NCBI GenBank assembly: GCA_036399835.1
Contig: DASWMI010000076.1
Span: 1-31,688, forward strand
Source: DASYML01 sp036399835
Lineage (GTDB): Bacteria > Acidobacteriota > Blastocatellia > Pyrinomonadales > Pyrinomonadaceae
DNA length: 31,688 bases
Reading direction: 5' to 3'
The number at the start of each line of letters is the position of its first letter. Within the stretch, counting starts at the first letter, position 1. The translations under genes and the position numbers were made by a program. The notes beneath the pieces are model-generated. The model was not told the DNA's origin. It saw only the letters and a program-made list of their open reading frames with translations, and did not search any database. Positions 16,136 through 24,242 of the stretch are shown in pieces.

Positions 16136-17323
16136 TTGAGCGAGGAAAAAAGATTGCCCGTAGAGACCACCACAGTTCCCGTCCCTTTGCTCGATTTGAA
16201 AGGGCAGTATGCGGCCATACGCGAGGAAGTCCGCGTCGCCATCGAGCGCGTCTTAGAGTCTCAGCAGTTTATTCTTGGTCCGGAAGTCGAAGCTTTGGAG
16301 CATGAAGTGGCTGCTTATTCGCGATGCCTTCATGGAGTGGGCGTTTCTTCAGCCACGGACGCGCTGCTCGTCTGCCTGATGGCGCTTAACGTCAGGCCCG
16401 GCGATGAAATCATTACGACGCCCTACAGCTTCTTTGCCACGGCAGGCTCTATCGTGCGGCTCGGCGCAAGGCCCGTCTTCGTGGACATAGACCCTGCCAC
16501 CTACAACATTGACCCGCAAAGGATAGAGGACGCCATCACGCATCGGACGCGTGCCCTGATGCCTGTTCATCTCTTCGGGCAGATGGCGGAGATGGACCAG
16601 ATTTTGGAAGTCGCCCGCCGTCACCGTCTCTACGTGATAGAGGATGCGGCGCAGGCTATCGGTGCGGAAGACAAAGGCAGGCGCGCAGGCTCTCTGGGTG
16701 ATTTCGGTTGCTTCAGCTTTTTCCCGACGAAGAACCTGGGAGGCTTTGGCGACGGCGGGATGGTCACGAGCCAGAATGAGGAGTTGGCCGAGCGCGTCCG
16801 CATGCTGCGCAATCATGGCTACGAGCGCAGGTATTACAACAAGATGGTCGGCGGCAATTTCAGGCTCGACGCGCTACAGGCTGCCGTCCTGCGCGTCAAG
16901 CTCAAATATCTGGACCACTGGACACGCGCTCGGCAGGAGAACGCCGCCGCTTACAGGCGACTCTTCGCGGAAGCGGGGCTGGTCCAGAAAACCCGTGCGG
17001 TTGACGGATTGAATGCGAATGGCGTCTGTCTGCCCGAAGCGGCTGGCGAGCGCCGCCATATCTATAACCAGTTTGTCATACGCGTCCAGCGCCGCGATGA
17101 GCTGCTGGCTTTTCTCAAAGAGCGGCAGATAGGTGCGGAAGTTTATTACCCGGTCGCGCTGCACTTGCAGGAATGCTTCGCGGATTTGGGTTATCGAGCG
17201 GGAGACTTTCCCATCAGCGAACGGATGGCCCGCGAGACGCTGGCGCTGCCCATCTTTCCAGAGCTGACGCTTGAGCAACAGGAAACAGTGGTCCAGGCCA
17301 TCAGGGATTTCTTCTGCAACTGA
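16136..17323 (+). CDS. DegT/DnrJ/EryC1 PLP-dependent sugar aminotransferase, WbpE-like
   Basis: Predicted 395-residue fold-type I aminotransferase. PVPLLDLKGQYAAIREEV opens the family domain; SSATDALL binds PLP phosphate, VIEDAAQAIGA holds the PLP-stacking and pyridine-nitrogen residues, and FSFFPTKNLGGFGDGG carries the internal-aldimine lysine, about Lys199. The FFPTKNLG variant matches the WbpE/WlbC-type group that installs a 3-amino group on a UDP-3-keto sugar. With the dehydrogenase at 8293 and the acetyltransferase at 7747 this completes a 3-acetamido sugar pathway, although its gene is 7 kb away. Alternative: perosamine synthase acting on the Gmd product, which I consider less likely from the N-terminal motif. 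TTG start supported by a strong Shine-Dalgarno. Confidence 0.9.
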   Translation: MSEEKRLPVETTTVPVPLLDLKGQYAAIREEVRVAIERVLESQQFILGPEVEALEHEVAAYSRCLHGVGVSSATDALLVCLMALNVRPGDEIITTPYSFFATAGSIVRLGARPVFVDIDPATYNIDPQRIEDAITHRTRALMPVHLFGQMAEMDQILEVARRHRLYVIEDAAQAIGAEDKGRRAGSLGDFGCFSFFPTKNLGGFGDGGMVTSQNEELAERVRMLRNHGYERRYYNKMVGGNFRLDALQAAVLRVKLKYLDHWTRARQENAAAYRRLFAEAGLVQKTRAVDGLNANGVCLPEAAGERRHIYNQFVIRVQRRDELLAFLKERQIGAEVYYPVALHLQECFADLGYRAGDFPISERMARETLALPIFPELTLEQQETVVQAIRDFFCN

Positions 17324-17344
17324 TTCAAGACAGAAATTTCGAGC

Positions 17345-19147
17345 ATGTACATTCTAGGGATTAACGCTTATCACGGCGATGCTGCGGCGGCCATCATCAA
17401 GGACGGAGAACTCCTCGCGGCGGTCGAAGAGGAGCGCTTTAACCGCTGCAAGCACTGCGCCGGCTTTCCTTCCGAGTCTGTCCGCTATTGCCTACAGGTT
17501 GCCGGAATCGGCATCGAGGACGTAGAGCACATAGGCATCTCTCGTGACCCTTCGGCACACCTGCACAAGAAGATTCTCTTCGCGGCGCAGAGGGCCGCGC
17601 GCAGCGTCGGCGGCTTTGAACGCTCAAAGCAGTCCAGGGAAGTTGCAGGTGAAAAGGCTGGACCAGGCGTTTTCCGGCAAGTCGCCGACCGTCTGGCAAA
17701 CGCTGCGCGCGTGCGCGATTTGAAGGATGATTTGGCGAAGGCTCTGGACGTGCCGAAAAACCGTGTGCGCGCAGAGCTTCACAACATAGAGCATCACAGG
17801 GCGCATCTCGCCAGCTCTTTCTTCGTCTCTCCTTTCGAGCGCGCGGCGCTGCTCTCGATTGACGGCTTCGGCGATTTCGTCTCAACCATGTGGGCCGTCG
17901 GAGAAGAGAACAGGATAGAGATTCTGGGCCAGGTCGAATACCCGCACTCGACTGGCATTCTTTATACGGCGACGACGCAATTTCTGGGCTTTCCGCATTA
18001 CGGTGATGAAGGCAAGGTGATGGGCCTCGCGCCCTATGGCAGGCCGCGCTTTATGGAAGAGTTCAGGGAGCTTATCAGGACCGAAGAGGGCGGACGTTTT
18101 CGTCTGAGCCTGGACTATTTCCGCCACCATGCCGAAGGCGTCGAGATGACCTGGGACAAGGGTTCGCCCGCCATCGGCAGAATCTTTTCTGACAAGTACG
18201 CGAAGCTTTTTGGTCCACCGCGAGACGCTGGCGCGCCGCTCACGGAGCGCGAACAGGACATCGCCGCGAGCCTCCAACAGCGTCTCGAAGAGGTTGGCTT
18301 TCACCTACTCAATCATCTGCACGAGCGCACGGGGCTGACCGACCTCGGTCTCTCCGGCGGAGTCGCTTACAACTCCGTCATGAACGGCAAAATCCTGCTC
18401 AACACTCCTTTTCGCCGCCTCTTCATACAGCCCGCGGCGGGCGACAGCGGGACGGCGCTCGGCGTCTGCTACCAGATTTACCATGCCGTGCTGGACCAGC
18501 CGCGAGGCCACACGATGGAAGGCGCTTACACCGGACCGGAATTCTCCGATGAGGAAATACGCATTGAGCTTGAGCGGAGCGGCCTCGCGTTTGAAACCTA
18601 CTCGGAGAGGGAAGTGACGCGTCGCGCGGCGCGGGATATTGCGGACGGGGCAGTCATCGGCTGGTTTCAGGGCCGTATGGAATTTGGTCCACGCGCTCTG
18701 GGGAATCGCTCGATTGTGGTTGACCCGCGCCGGGCAGAGATGAAGGACATTCTCAACGAGCGGATTAAGAAGCGCGAGCCTTTTCGTCCCTTCGCGCCTT
18801 CGATTCTGGAAGATCGCGTCGGCGACTATTTCGAGCAGACGCATCCGTCGCCGACCATGCTCATGGTCTACCAGGTCAAGCCGCACGCACGCGCCTTGAT
18901 TCCAGCCGTCACGCACGTTGACGGCTCAGGCCGCCTGCAAACGGTTTCGCGCGCGGTCAATCCCAGGTATCACCAGCTCATCTCTGACTTTAATGAATTG
19001 ACCGGCGTACCCGTCGTGCTCAATACCTCCTTTAACGAAAACGAGCCTGTCGTCTGCACTCCGCGCCACGCCATTGATTGCTTTATGAAGACGAGGATGG
19101 ATGTGCTGTATCTGGGCAACCAGGCTGTCCGACGGACTAAAAATTAA
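17345..19147 (+). CDS. Carbamoyltransferase, NodU/TobZ family
   Basis: Predicted 600-residue enzyme. The N-terminal ASKHA/Kae1-like domain starts with LGINAYHGDAAAAI and VEEERFNRCKH, and contains the metal-binding EHHRAHLASS (about residues 149-158) and LLSIDGFGDF. The C-terminal domain (from about residue 400) has GWFQGRMEFGPRALGNRS and VVLNTSFNENEPVVCTP, both diagnostic of the carbamoyltransferase C-terminus. Family members make carbamoyl-adenylate from carbamoyl phosphate and ATP and transfer the carbamoyl group to a sugar hydroxyl (nodulation factors, tobramycin). Here the acceptor is probably a glycan residue or nucleotide sugar. Length is usual for the family and the motifs are intact. 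Confidence 0.93.
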   Translation: MYILGINAYHGDAAAAIIKDGELLAAVEEERFNRCKHCAGFPSESVRYCLQVAGIGIEDVEHIGISRDPSAHLHKKILFAAQRAARSVGGFERSKQSREVAGEKAGPGVFRQVADRLANAARVRDLKDDLAKALDVPKNRVRAELHNIEHHRAHLASSFFVSPFERAALLSIDGFGDFVSTMWAVGEENRIEILGQVEYPHSTGILYTATTQFLGFPHYGDEGKVMGLAPYGRPRFMEEFRELIRTEEGGRFRLSLDYFRHHAEGVEMTWDKGSPAIGRIFSDKYAKLFGPPRDAGAPLTEREQDIAASLQQRLEEVGFHLLNHLHERTGLTDLGLSGGVAYNSVMNGKILLNTPFRRLFIQPAAGDSGTALGVCYQIYHAVLDQPRGHTMEGAYTGPEFSDEEIRIELERSGLAFETYSEREVTRRAARDIADGAVIGWFQGRMEFGPRALGNRSIVVDPRRAEMKDILNERIKKREPFRPFAPSILEDRVGDYFEQTHPSPTMLMVYQVKPHARALIPAVTHVDGSGRLQTVSRAVNPRYHQLISDFNELTGVPVVLNTSFNENEPVVCTPRHAIDCFMKTRMDVLYLGNQAVRRTKN

Positions 19148-19211
19148 CTTTGCATAATCAATCTTAATCTCTTCGGAGAAACTTTCACGCGGCAGATTTT
19201 GAAGGGCGCAG

Positions 19212-20222
19212 ATGGCTAAGAAAAAGGCTTTCATCACGGGCATTACAGGACAGGATGGCAGTTATCTGGCGGAGCATCTGTTGGGTCTGGGCTATGAAGT
19301 TCACGGGCTGGTCCGACGCGTCGCGCTCGAAGACCCGGAGCGCAGATTTGACCGCATCAGTCATCTGCTGGACCAGATTACGCTGCATCCGGCGAGCCTC
19401 GAAAGCTATCCGAGTATCTTTCACATCGTCAGCCGTCACGAGTTTGACGAATGTTATCATCTGGCCGCGCAGAGTTTTGTCGCAGAGAGTTTTGCCGATG
19501 GCTTCTCGACGATGAATACGAATATCAACGGCACGCATTACATGCTGGCCGCGCTCCGTGAATTGCGACCCCGTTGCCGTTTCTACTTCGCAGGTTCTTC
19601 CGAGATGTTTGGCAAGGTGGAAGAGACGCCGCAGCGTGAGACGACGCGCTTTCACCCGCGCAGCCCCTACGGCATCAGCAAGGTGGCGGGCTTCGAGCTG
19701 ACGCGGAATTACCGAGAGGCTTACGGCATGTTCGGCGTCAGCGGTCTGATGTTCAATCATGAAAGCCCACGGCGCGGCTTTGAGTTTGTGACGCGCAAGA
19801 TTACGAGCACGGTCGCCAGGATCAAGATGGGGCTGGCCTCAGAGCTGCTGCTGGGAAATCTGGATGCCAAAAGAGACTGGGGGCACGCAGCCGATTATGT
19901 GCGTGCCATGCACCTCATGCTTCAACAGCCCGAACCTGATGATTGCGTCGTGGCGATGGGTGAAACGCATAGCGTGCGTGAATTCTGCGAGCTGGCATTC
20001 GGCGAGGCCGGACTTGATTACAGGGATTACGTGAAGGTTGATGAGAGATTCTATCGTCCGGCGGAGGTTGATGCTCTGGTCGGCGACGCGGCCAGAGCGC
20101 GCGAGGTTTTGAAGTGGCAGCCGCGTTATACTTTTGAAGATTTGGTCAGCGAGATGGTCCAATCCGATCTGGAAGCGGCGGCCCGCGTCGCCGGAAACAA
20201 TCCCGCCAGCCTGCGCGGTTAA
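19212..20222 (+). CDS. gmd: GDP-mannose 4,6-dehydratase
   Basis: Predicted 336-residue short-chain dehydrogenase/reductase of the extended type. The NADP-binding motif GITGQDGSYLAEHL is at residues 10-23, the catalytic serine lies in FAGSSEMFG (about 127-134), Tyr153 and Lys157 form the YGISK motif, and NHESPRRGFEFVTRKIT is strongly typical of Gmd. It converts GDP-D-mannose to GDP-4-keto-6-deoxymannose, the precursor of GDP-fucose, GDP-rhamnose, GDP-perosamine and others. No GDP-fucose synthase or Rmd-type reductase is seen in the window, so the final sugar is undetermined. A GAAGGG element lies upstream of ATG 19212. The next gene is another NDP-sugar enzyme. Confidence 0.94.
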   Translation: MAKKKAFITGITGQDGSYLAEHLLGLGYEVHGLVRRVALEDPERRFDRISHLLDQITLHPASLESYPSIFHIVSRHEFDECYHLAAQSFVAESFADGFSTMNTNINGTHYMLAALRELRPRCRFYFAGSSEMFGKVEETPQRETTRFHPRSPYGISKVAGFELTRNYREAYGMFGVSGLMFNHESPRRGFEFVTRKITSTVARIKMGLASELLLGNLDAKRDWGHAADYVRAMHLMLQQPEPDDCVVAMGETHSVREFCELAFGEAGLDYRDYVKVDERFYRPAEVDALVGDAARAREVLKWQPRYTFEDLVSEMVQSDLEAAARVAGNNPASLRG

Positions 20223-20267
20223 CGTTCTTGTCTCAGCAATGCTCAAGAAGGAAAAGGTAATAAGAGG

Positions 20268-21227
20268 ATGAGGATACTGGTAACGGGAGGGGCCGGATTT
20301 ATCGGCTCGCATCTGTGCGAGCGTCTGCTGGCCGGAGGGCACGACCTGATCTGCCTGGACAACTTCTTTACGGGCAGACGCGAGAACGTCATGCACCTGC
20401 TCGACAATCCTCGTTTCGAGCTGGTCCGGCATGATGTCATAGAGCCGATCCTGCTCGAAGTGGACCAGATTTATAACCTGGCCTGCCCGGCTTCTCCGGT
20501 CCACTACCAGTTCAATCCGGTCAAGACCGTTAAGACCAATGTGATGGGCACGCTCAACATGCTGGGGCTGGCGAAGCGCGTCCGCGCGCGCATCCTACAG
20601 GCTTCGACCAGCGAAGTTTACGGCGACCCTGAAGTGCATCCGCAGCCTGAAGAATACTGGGGACACGTCAATCCGATTGGGATACGCAGTTGTTACGACG
20701 AAGGGAAGCGGCTGGCCGAGACGCTGATGATGGATTATCACAGGCAGAATAAAGTTGACATACGGATTGCGCGCATCTTTAACACTTATGGTCCAAGAAT
20801 GTTGGAGGACGACGGGCGCGTCGTCTCAAACCTCATCGTGCAGGCTCTCAGGGGAGAAGCCCTGACGCTTTATGGGACGGGCGAGCAGACCAGGAGCTTC
20901 TGCTATGTGGATGATCTGGTCGAAGGGTTGATTCGTTTGATGAACATAGAGGACGAACACCAGCCGGTCAATCTGGGTAATCCGGGCGAGTTTTCCATCA
21001 AGGAGTTGGCCGAAGAGGTGGCGCGCGCGTGCGGGACGAATGTGCGGATAGAGTATTGCCCGCTGCCGCAGGACGACCCCAGGCAACGCCAGCCTGACAT
21101 CACGCGCGCTCGTGAATTGCTCGGATGGGAGCCGACCATTGCTTTGCGAGAGGGTTTGAAATCCACGGTCGCCTACTTTGCGGCGCGTGTCCGCAGGGGT
21201 CTTGAGAACGAGTTGGCTGCCAGATGA
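20268..21227 (+). CDS. uxs: UDP-glucuronate decarboxylase (UDP-xylose synthase)
   Basis: Predicted 319-residue SDR enzyme. The NAD-binding motif VTGGAGFIGSHLCERLL is at residues 5-21; LACPASPVHYQ (about 71-81), STSEVYGDPEVHPQ (about 113-126) and RSCYDEGKR with Tyr143 and Lys147 are characteristic of UXS. It oxidises and decarboxylates UDP-glucuronate to UDP-xylose in the cytosol, so xylose is a likely component of the glycan. No UDP-glucose dehydrogenase is seen here, so UDP-glucuronate must come from elsewhere. Length is normal for bacterial UXS lacking the membrane anchor. ATG is preceded by purine-rich sequence. Confidence 0.95.
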   Translation: MRILVTGGAGFIGSHLCERLLAGGHDLICLDNFFTGRRENVMHLLDNPRFELVRHDVIEPILLEVDQIYNLACPASPVHYQFNPVKTVKTNVMGTLNMLGLAKRVRARILQASTSEVYGDPEVHPQPEEYWGHVNPIGIRSCYDEGKRLAETLMMDYHRQNKVDIRIARIFNTYGPRMLEDDGRVVSNLIVQALRGEALTLYGTGEQTRSFCYVDDLVEGLIRLMNIEDEHQPVNLGNPGEFSIKELAEEVARACGTNVRIEYCPLPQDDPRQRQPDITRARELLGWEPTIALREGLKSTVAYFAARVRRGLENELAAR

Positions 21228-21300
21228 GTCTAAAGGCTTTACGGGGCGCGCGCTCTTGAAATATTTCGAGCGGCTGCGCGCACCGAGCGGCCCTGATGCT

Positions 21301-22563
21301 ATGAAAATCCTGCTCCTCAACCAGTGTTTCTATCCTGATGTCGTTTCGACCGCGCAGCATCTGACGGACCTCGCCGTCAGGCTCGCGGAAGAGGGGCACG
21401 ACGTGACGGTCCTGGCGAGCAGCCGTGGTTACGATAATCCGCGATTGCGATTTCCGAAAAGGGAAGTCTGGAAAAAGATTAAAATCCGACGCCTGCCCGT
21501 GCTCGGTCTGGGGAAGAAGGCCAGATGGCGCAGGGCGCTCGATTTCGCGAGCTTCTTCATGAGCGCCGTGCTACGCCTGCTGCTCACTCGGCGCTCTGAC
21601 CTCACGCTGGCGATGACCTCGCCGCCTTTAATCTCTTTTCTGGGCGCTCTGTTCGTCAGGCTCAAGGGCGGGCGGTTCGCCTTCTGGGTGATGGACCTCA
21701 ACCCTGACGAAGCCATCGCAGCGGGCTGGCTCACAGAGAACTCTTTCGCCGCGAGATTTTTCGGCGCTCTCCTGCGCTACAGCTTGCGACAGGCCGAGAG
21801 CATCTTCGTGCTCGATAGGTTTATGAAAGAGCGGCTATTGGCGAAGGGCTTGGCGGAGAAAAGAATCTTTGTCATCCCGCCCTGGTCGCATGACCGCGAT
21901 ATACGTTACGACGAAGACGGTAGGCGAAGCTTTCGCGCACGCCACGGTCTGACCGATAAGTTCGTCGTGATGTATTCGGGCAATCATAGCCCCTGTCATC
22001 CTCTGGACACTCTGCTTGAGGCGGCCCACAGGCTGAGTGCGCAGAAGAGCATAGTCTTCTGCTTTATCGGCGGCGGGAGCGAGCACGAAAAGGTCAGGCT
22101 CTTTGCGCTTCAGCAAGGTCTGGAAAATATCGTCTGTCTGCCCTACCAGCCTCTCGACGCGCTCTCCGCTTCGCTTTCCGCAGCGGACTTGCAGGTGGTC
22201 GTCATGGGAGAGGGTTTCGCGGGCATCGTCCATCCCTGCAAAATCTACAATATACTTGCCATCGGCAGCCCGTTCCTTTACATTGGGCCGGAAGAAAGCC
22301 ATGTCACGGACCTCTTGCCACGGCTGGAGAGAGGCTTTCCGGCAAGCTCCGCATCACACGGCGACGTTAAAGCTGTGGTCCATTATATTCTTGAGAGCGC
22401 ACGTCTTGAGCGAAGTACCGGAGCGCGACAAACTTCAAAGCTTGCCGCAGAGTTTTCACAGGAGCTTCTGCTGCCGCGACTGGTCCAGGCTCTACATGCT
22501 GCGTCGGCCTGCTCCGCTCTTTATCATCCGGTGACCACGGAAAGCAAAGCCCGTTCTGCCTGA
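21301..22563 (+). CDS. WbuB-like glycosyltransferase family 4
   Basis: Predicted 420-residue GT4 enzyme. It opens with MKILLLNQCFYPDVVSTAQH, then has TLAMTSPPLISFLGALFVRL and FWVMDLNPDEAIAAGWL, a run I associate with WbuB/WbpU-type transferases (N-acetyl-sugar or fucosamine transfer). The C-terminal domain (VMYSGNHSPCHPLDTLLEA; FCFIGGGSEHEKV; HPCKIYNILAIGSPFLYIGP) retains the GT-B core. The hydrophobic stretch around residues 85-125 may bind the membrane. The frame is open upstream to 21178 inside the uxs gene, but ATG 21301 begins exactly at the first strand. Probably an early transferase, judging by proximity to the WecA-type gene that follows. Confidence 0.85.
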   Translation: MKILLLNQCFYPDVVSTAQHLTDLAVRLAEEGHDVTVLASSRGYDNPRLRFPKREVWKKIKIRRLPVLGLGKKARWRRALDFASFFMSAVLRLLLTRRSDLTLAMTSPPLISFLGALFVRLKGGRFAFWVMDLNPDEAIAAGWLTENSFAARFFGALLRYSLRQAESIFVLDRFMKERLLAKGLAEKRIFVIPPWSHDRDIRYDEDGRRSFRARHGLTDKFVVMYSGNHSPCHPLDTLLEAAHRLSAQKSIVFCFIGGGSEHEKVRLFALQQGLENIVCLPYQPLDALSASLSAADLQVVVMGEGFAGIVHPCKIYNILAIGSPFLYIGPEESHVTDLLPRLERGFPASSASHGDVKAVVHYILESARLERSTGARQTSKLAAEFSQELLLPRLVQALHAASACSALYHPVTTESKARSA

Positions 22564-22586
22564 AACTGCCTGAGCGCATCAGTTTG

Positions 22587-22616
22587 GCCTTGAAGCTTGC
22601 GGAGAGCTATCAAGGC
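22587..22616 (+). other. Imperfect hairpin between glycosyltransferase and WecA-like genes
   Basis: GCCTTGA plus AGCT pairs with AGCT plus TCAAGGC, giving an 11-pair stem with a single bulged A at 22609 and a 7-base loop. There is no following run of T, so it is not a standard intrinsic terminator. It lies 14 bases before the Shine-Dalgarno of the next gene and could stabilise or process the mRNA. Confidence 0.4.
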
Positions 22617-22630
22617 TCGCCGCTTTATCA

Positions 22631-22636
22631 GAGGAG
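22631..22636 (+). promoter_or_regulatory. Ribosome binding site choosing ATG 22643
   Basis: GAGGAG ends 6 bases before ATG 22643, an ideal distance, but directly abuts ATG 22637. This is why I place the start of the WecA-like gene at the second ATG. Confidence 0.65.
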
Positions 22637-22642
22637 ATGCTC

Positions 22643-24241
22643 ATGAAAACGTATTTCGCGTTGTTCATGATTTCTTTATTTACTTCACTGGTCCTGACGC
22701 CGCTCATACGCCGCCTCTCAGAGCGGCTGGGGTGGATAGACGAGCCGCGCGATGACAGAAGGATTCATCAAAAAGGAGTTTCGCGCCTCGGCGGAGTCGC
22801 CATCTTCTTTTCAGTCGGCGCGGGGATGACGACCTTTTATCTCATCAGTAGTTACACGCATAACAACCTGGACATTAGCTGGCGACAACTGTTCCCGATC
22901 TTCGTGCCAGCCGCGCTAATCCTGCTGCTCGGCGTTTATGACGACCTGGTAGAAGCCAGCGTGAGCTTCAAATTCATAGGGCAACTGCTGGCCGCCATGC
23001 TCTTCTTCTGGATGGGCGGGCGGATAGGGGTCCTGGGTATTCCTTTTATCGGCAGCGTTGCTCTGCCGCAGGTCCTCAGCTTCGCGCTGACTTTATTCTG
23101 GGTGATCGGCATCACCAACGCCTTTAATCTGATTGATGGGATTGACGGGCTGGCTGCCGGGACAGCGCTCTTCGCTTCGCTGGTCCTCTTAATCTCTTCT
23201 CTGGCCTTCGGGGTTCCTCTGGTCATCGTCGTGGCGCTCGTGCTTTCGGGCGCGCTCATCGGATTCCTGCGCTACAACTTTAACCCTGCGTCCATCTTTC
23301 TCGGCGACTCAGGCTCGCTCTATATAGGCTTTCTGCTGGCGACGCTCTCCGTGCAGGGCGTGCAGAAAGCCTCTACGGCGATTGTCGTCGCGATTCCGAT
23401 TCTGGCCTTCGGCGTTCCCATGATGGACACTGGCATCACGCTGGCGCGACGCTTTATCGGCGGGCAGCCGCTCCTCAAGGGAGACCGCGAGCACATACAT
23501 CACATGCTGCTGGACCGCGGCTGGTCGCAGCGCCGCGTCGTACTGGTCCTTTACGGCATCTCGGCGCTGCTCGGATTCTTCGCCCTCCTGTTCGTAGGCA
23601 ACTACGGTGGACCAACCACAGGGCTGCTGCTTTTTATCATCGGCTCGATTGTGCTCTTCGTGGTCGGGCGGCTTCGCTATCACGAGATGGACGAAGTGAG
23701 GGCCAGCATGCGGCGCAACCTGAGCGAGCGCAGAATGCGCGCCGCCAATAATATACGCGTGCGCCGTGCGGGCCGCGCGCTCTCCAAAGCCTCTACGATG
23801 GTCGAAGTGTTCAAGGGCGTGCTGGTCATGCTTGAGAGCCAGGAGTTTGTCTGCGCGACGGTCCAGTTCAGTTGCACCAGCGAGAGCGCCTCGCAGGAGC
23901 AATTATTGAAAGAGATAAGCGGTAGGCCCTCCGTGCGCAATGTCGAGCTGAAGGACGGGCAACTCTGCTGGACCTGGGAACGCGGCGATGTCACTGCGGA
24001 GAAGGTCATCGGCTCTGGCCGTTACTGGAGCTTGCGACTGCCGCTCAAGACGGAGCGCACGGATTGCGGCTACATCAATTTTTACAGAGAGTTTGACGCC
24101 GAGCCGCTGAGGCTGGATGTCAACTATCTCTGCGGCTTCTTCCGGCAGGAGATAGCGCAGGCGCTCGAAAGGGTCTCGGAAACACGCAGGCTGGAAGTCG
24201 GCGCACGCAAGACGAGCGTCAGCGCGGCGGTCGGTAATTAA
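22643..24241 (+). CDS. WecA/TagO-type undecaprenyl-phosphate sugar-1-phosphate transferase with C-terminal extension
   Basis: Predicted 532-residue polytopic membrane enzyme of the PNPT family. It shows YDDLVEA (Asp-Asp near 100-101), NAFNLIDGIDGLAAG (about 159-173), FLGDSGSL (about 219-226) and HIHHMLLDRG (about 284-293), all family active-site motifs, within about 10-11 spans that end near residue 343. It transfers a sugar-1-phosphate, usually GlcNAc-1-P, to undecaprenyl phosphate and so starts repeat-unit synthesis. Family members are usually about 320-370 residues; here about 190 extra, mostly hydrophilic residues follow (a basic stretch 350-378, then a mixed alpha/beta region with two or three Cys). 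The extension is not recognised by me. An ATG at 22637 is a less likely start. Confidence 0.92.
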   Translation: MKTYFALFMISLFTSLVLTPLIRRLSERLGWIDEPRDDRRIHQKGVSRLGGVAIFFSVGAGMTTFYLISSYTHNNLDISWRQLFPIFVPAALILLLGVYDDLVEASVSFKFIGQLLAAMLFFWMGGRIGVLGIPFIGSVALPQVLSFALTLFWVIGITNAFNLIDGIDGLAAGTALFASLVLLISSLAFGVPLVIVVALVLSGALIGFLRYNFNPASIFLGDSGSLYIGFLLATLSVQGVQKASTAIVVAIPILAFGVPMMDTGITLARRFIGGQPLLKGDREHIHHMLLDRGWSQRRVVLVLYGISALLGFFALLFVGNYGGPTTGLLLFIIGSIVLFVVGRLRYHEMDEVRASMRRNLSERRMRAANNIRVRRAGRALSKASTMVEVFKGVLVMLESQEFVCATVQFSCTSESASQEQLLKEISGRPSVRNVELKDGQLCWTWERGDVTAEKVIGSGRYWSLRLPLKTERTDCGYINFYREFDAEPLRLDVNYLCGFFRQEIAQALERVSETRRLEVGARKTSVSAAVGN

Positions 24242-24242
24242 A

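Noticed and set aside
16136..17323. Aminotransferase as perosamine synthase using the Gmd product
   Set aside because: The PLLDLKGQY opening and FFPTKNLG lysine motif fit the WbpE-type group better, and matching dehydrogenase and acetyltransferase genes are present. Kept as an alternative only.
19185..19760. Minus-strand open frame of 191 codons opposite gmd
   Set aside because: Antisense to a strongly conserved gene; the translation shows no domain and no ribosome binding site supports it.
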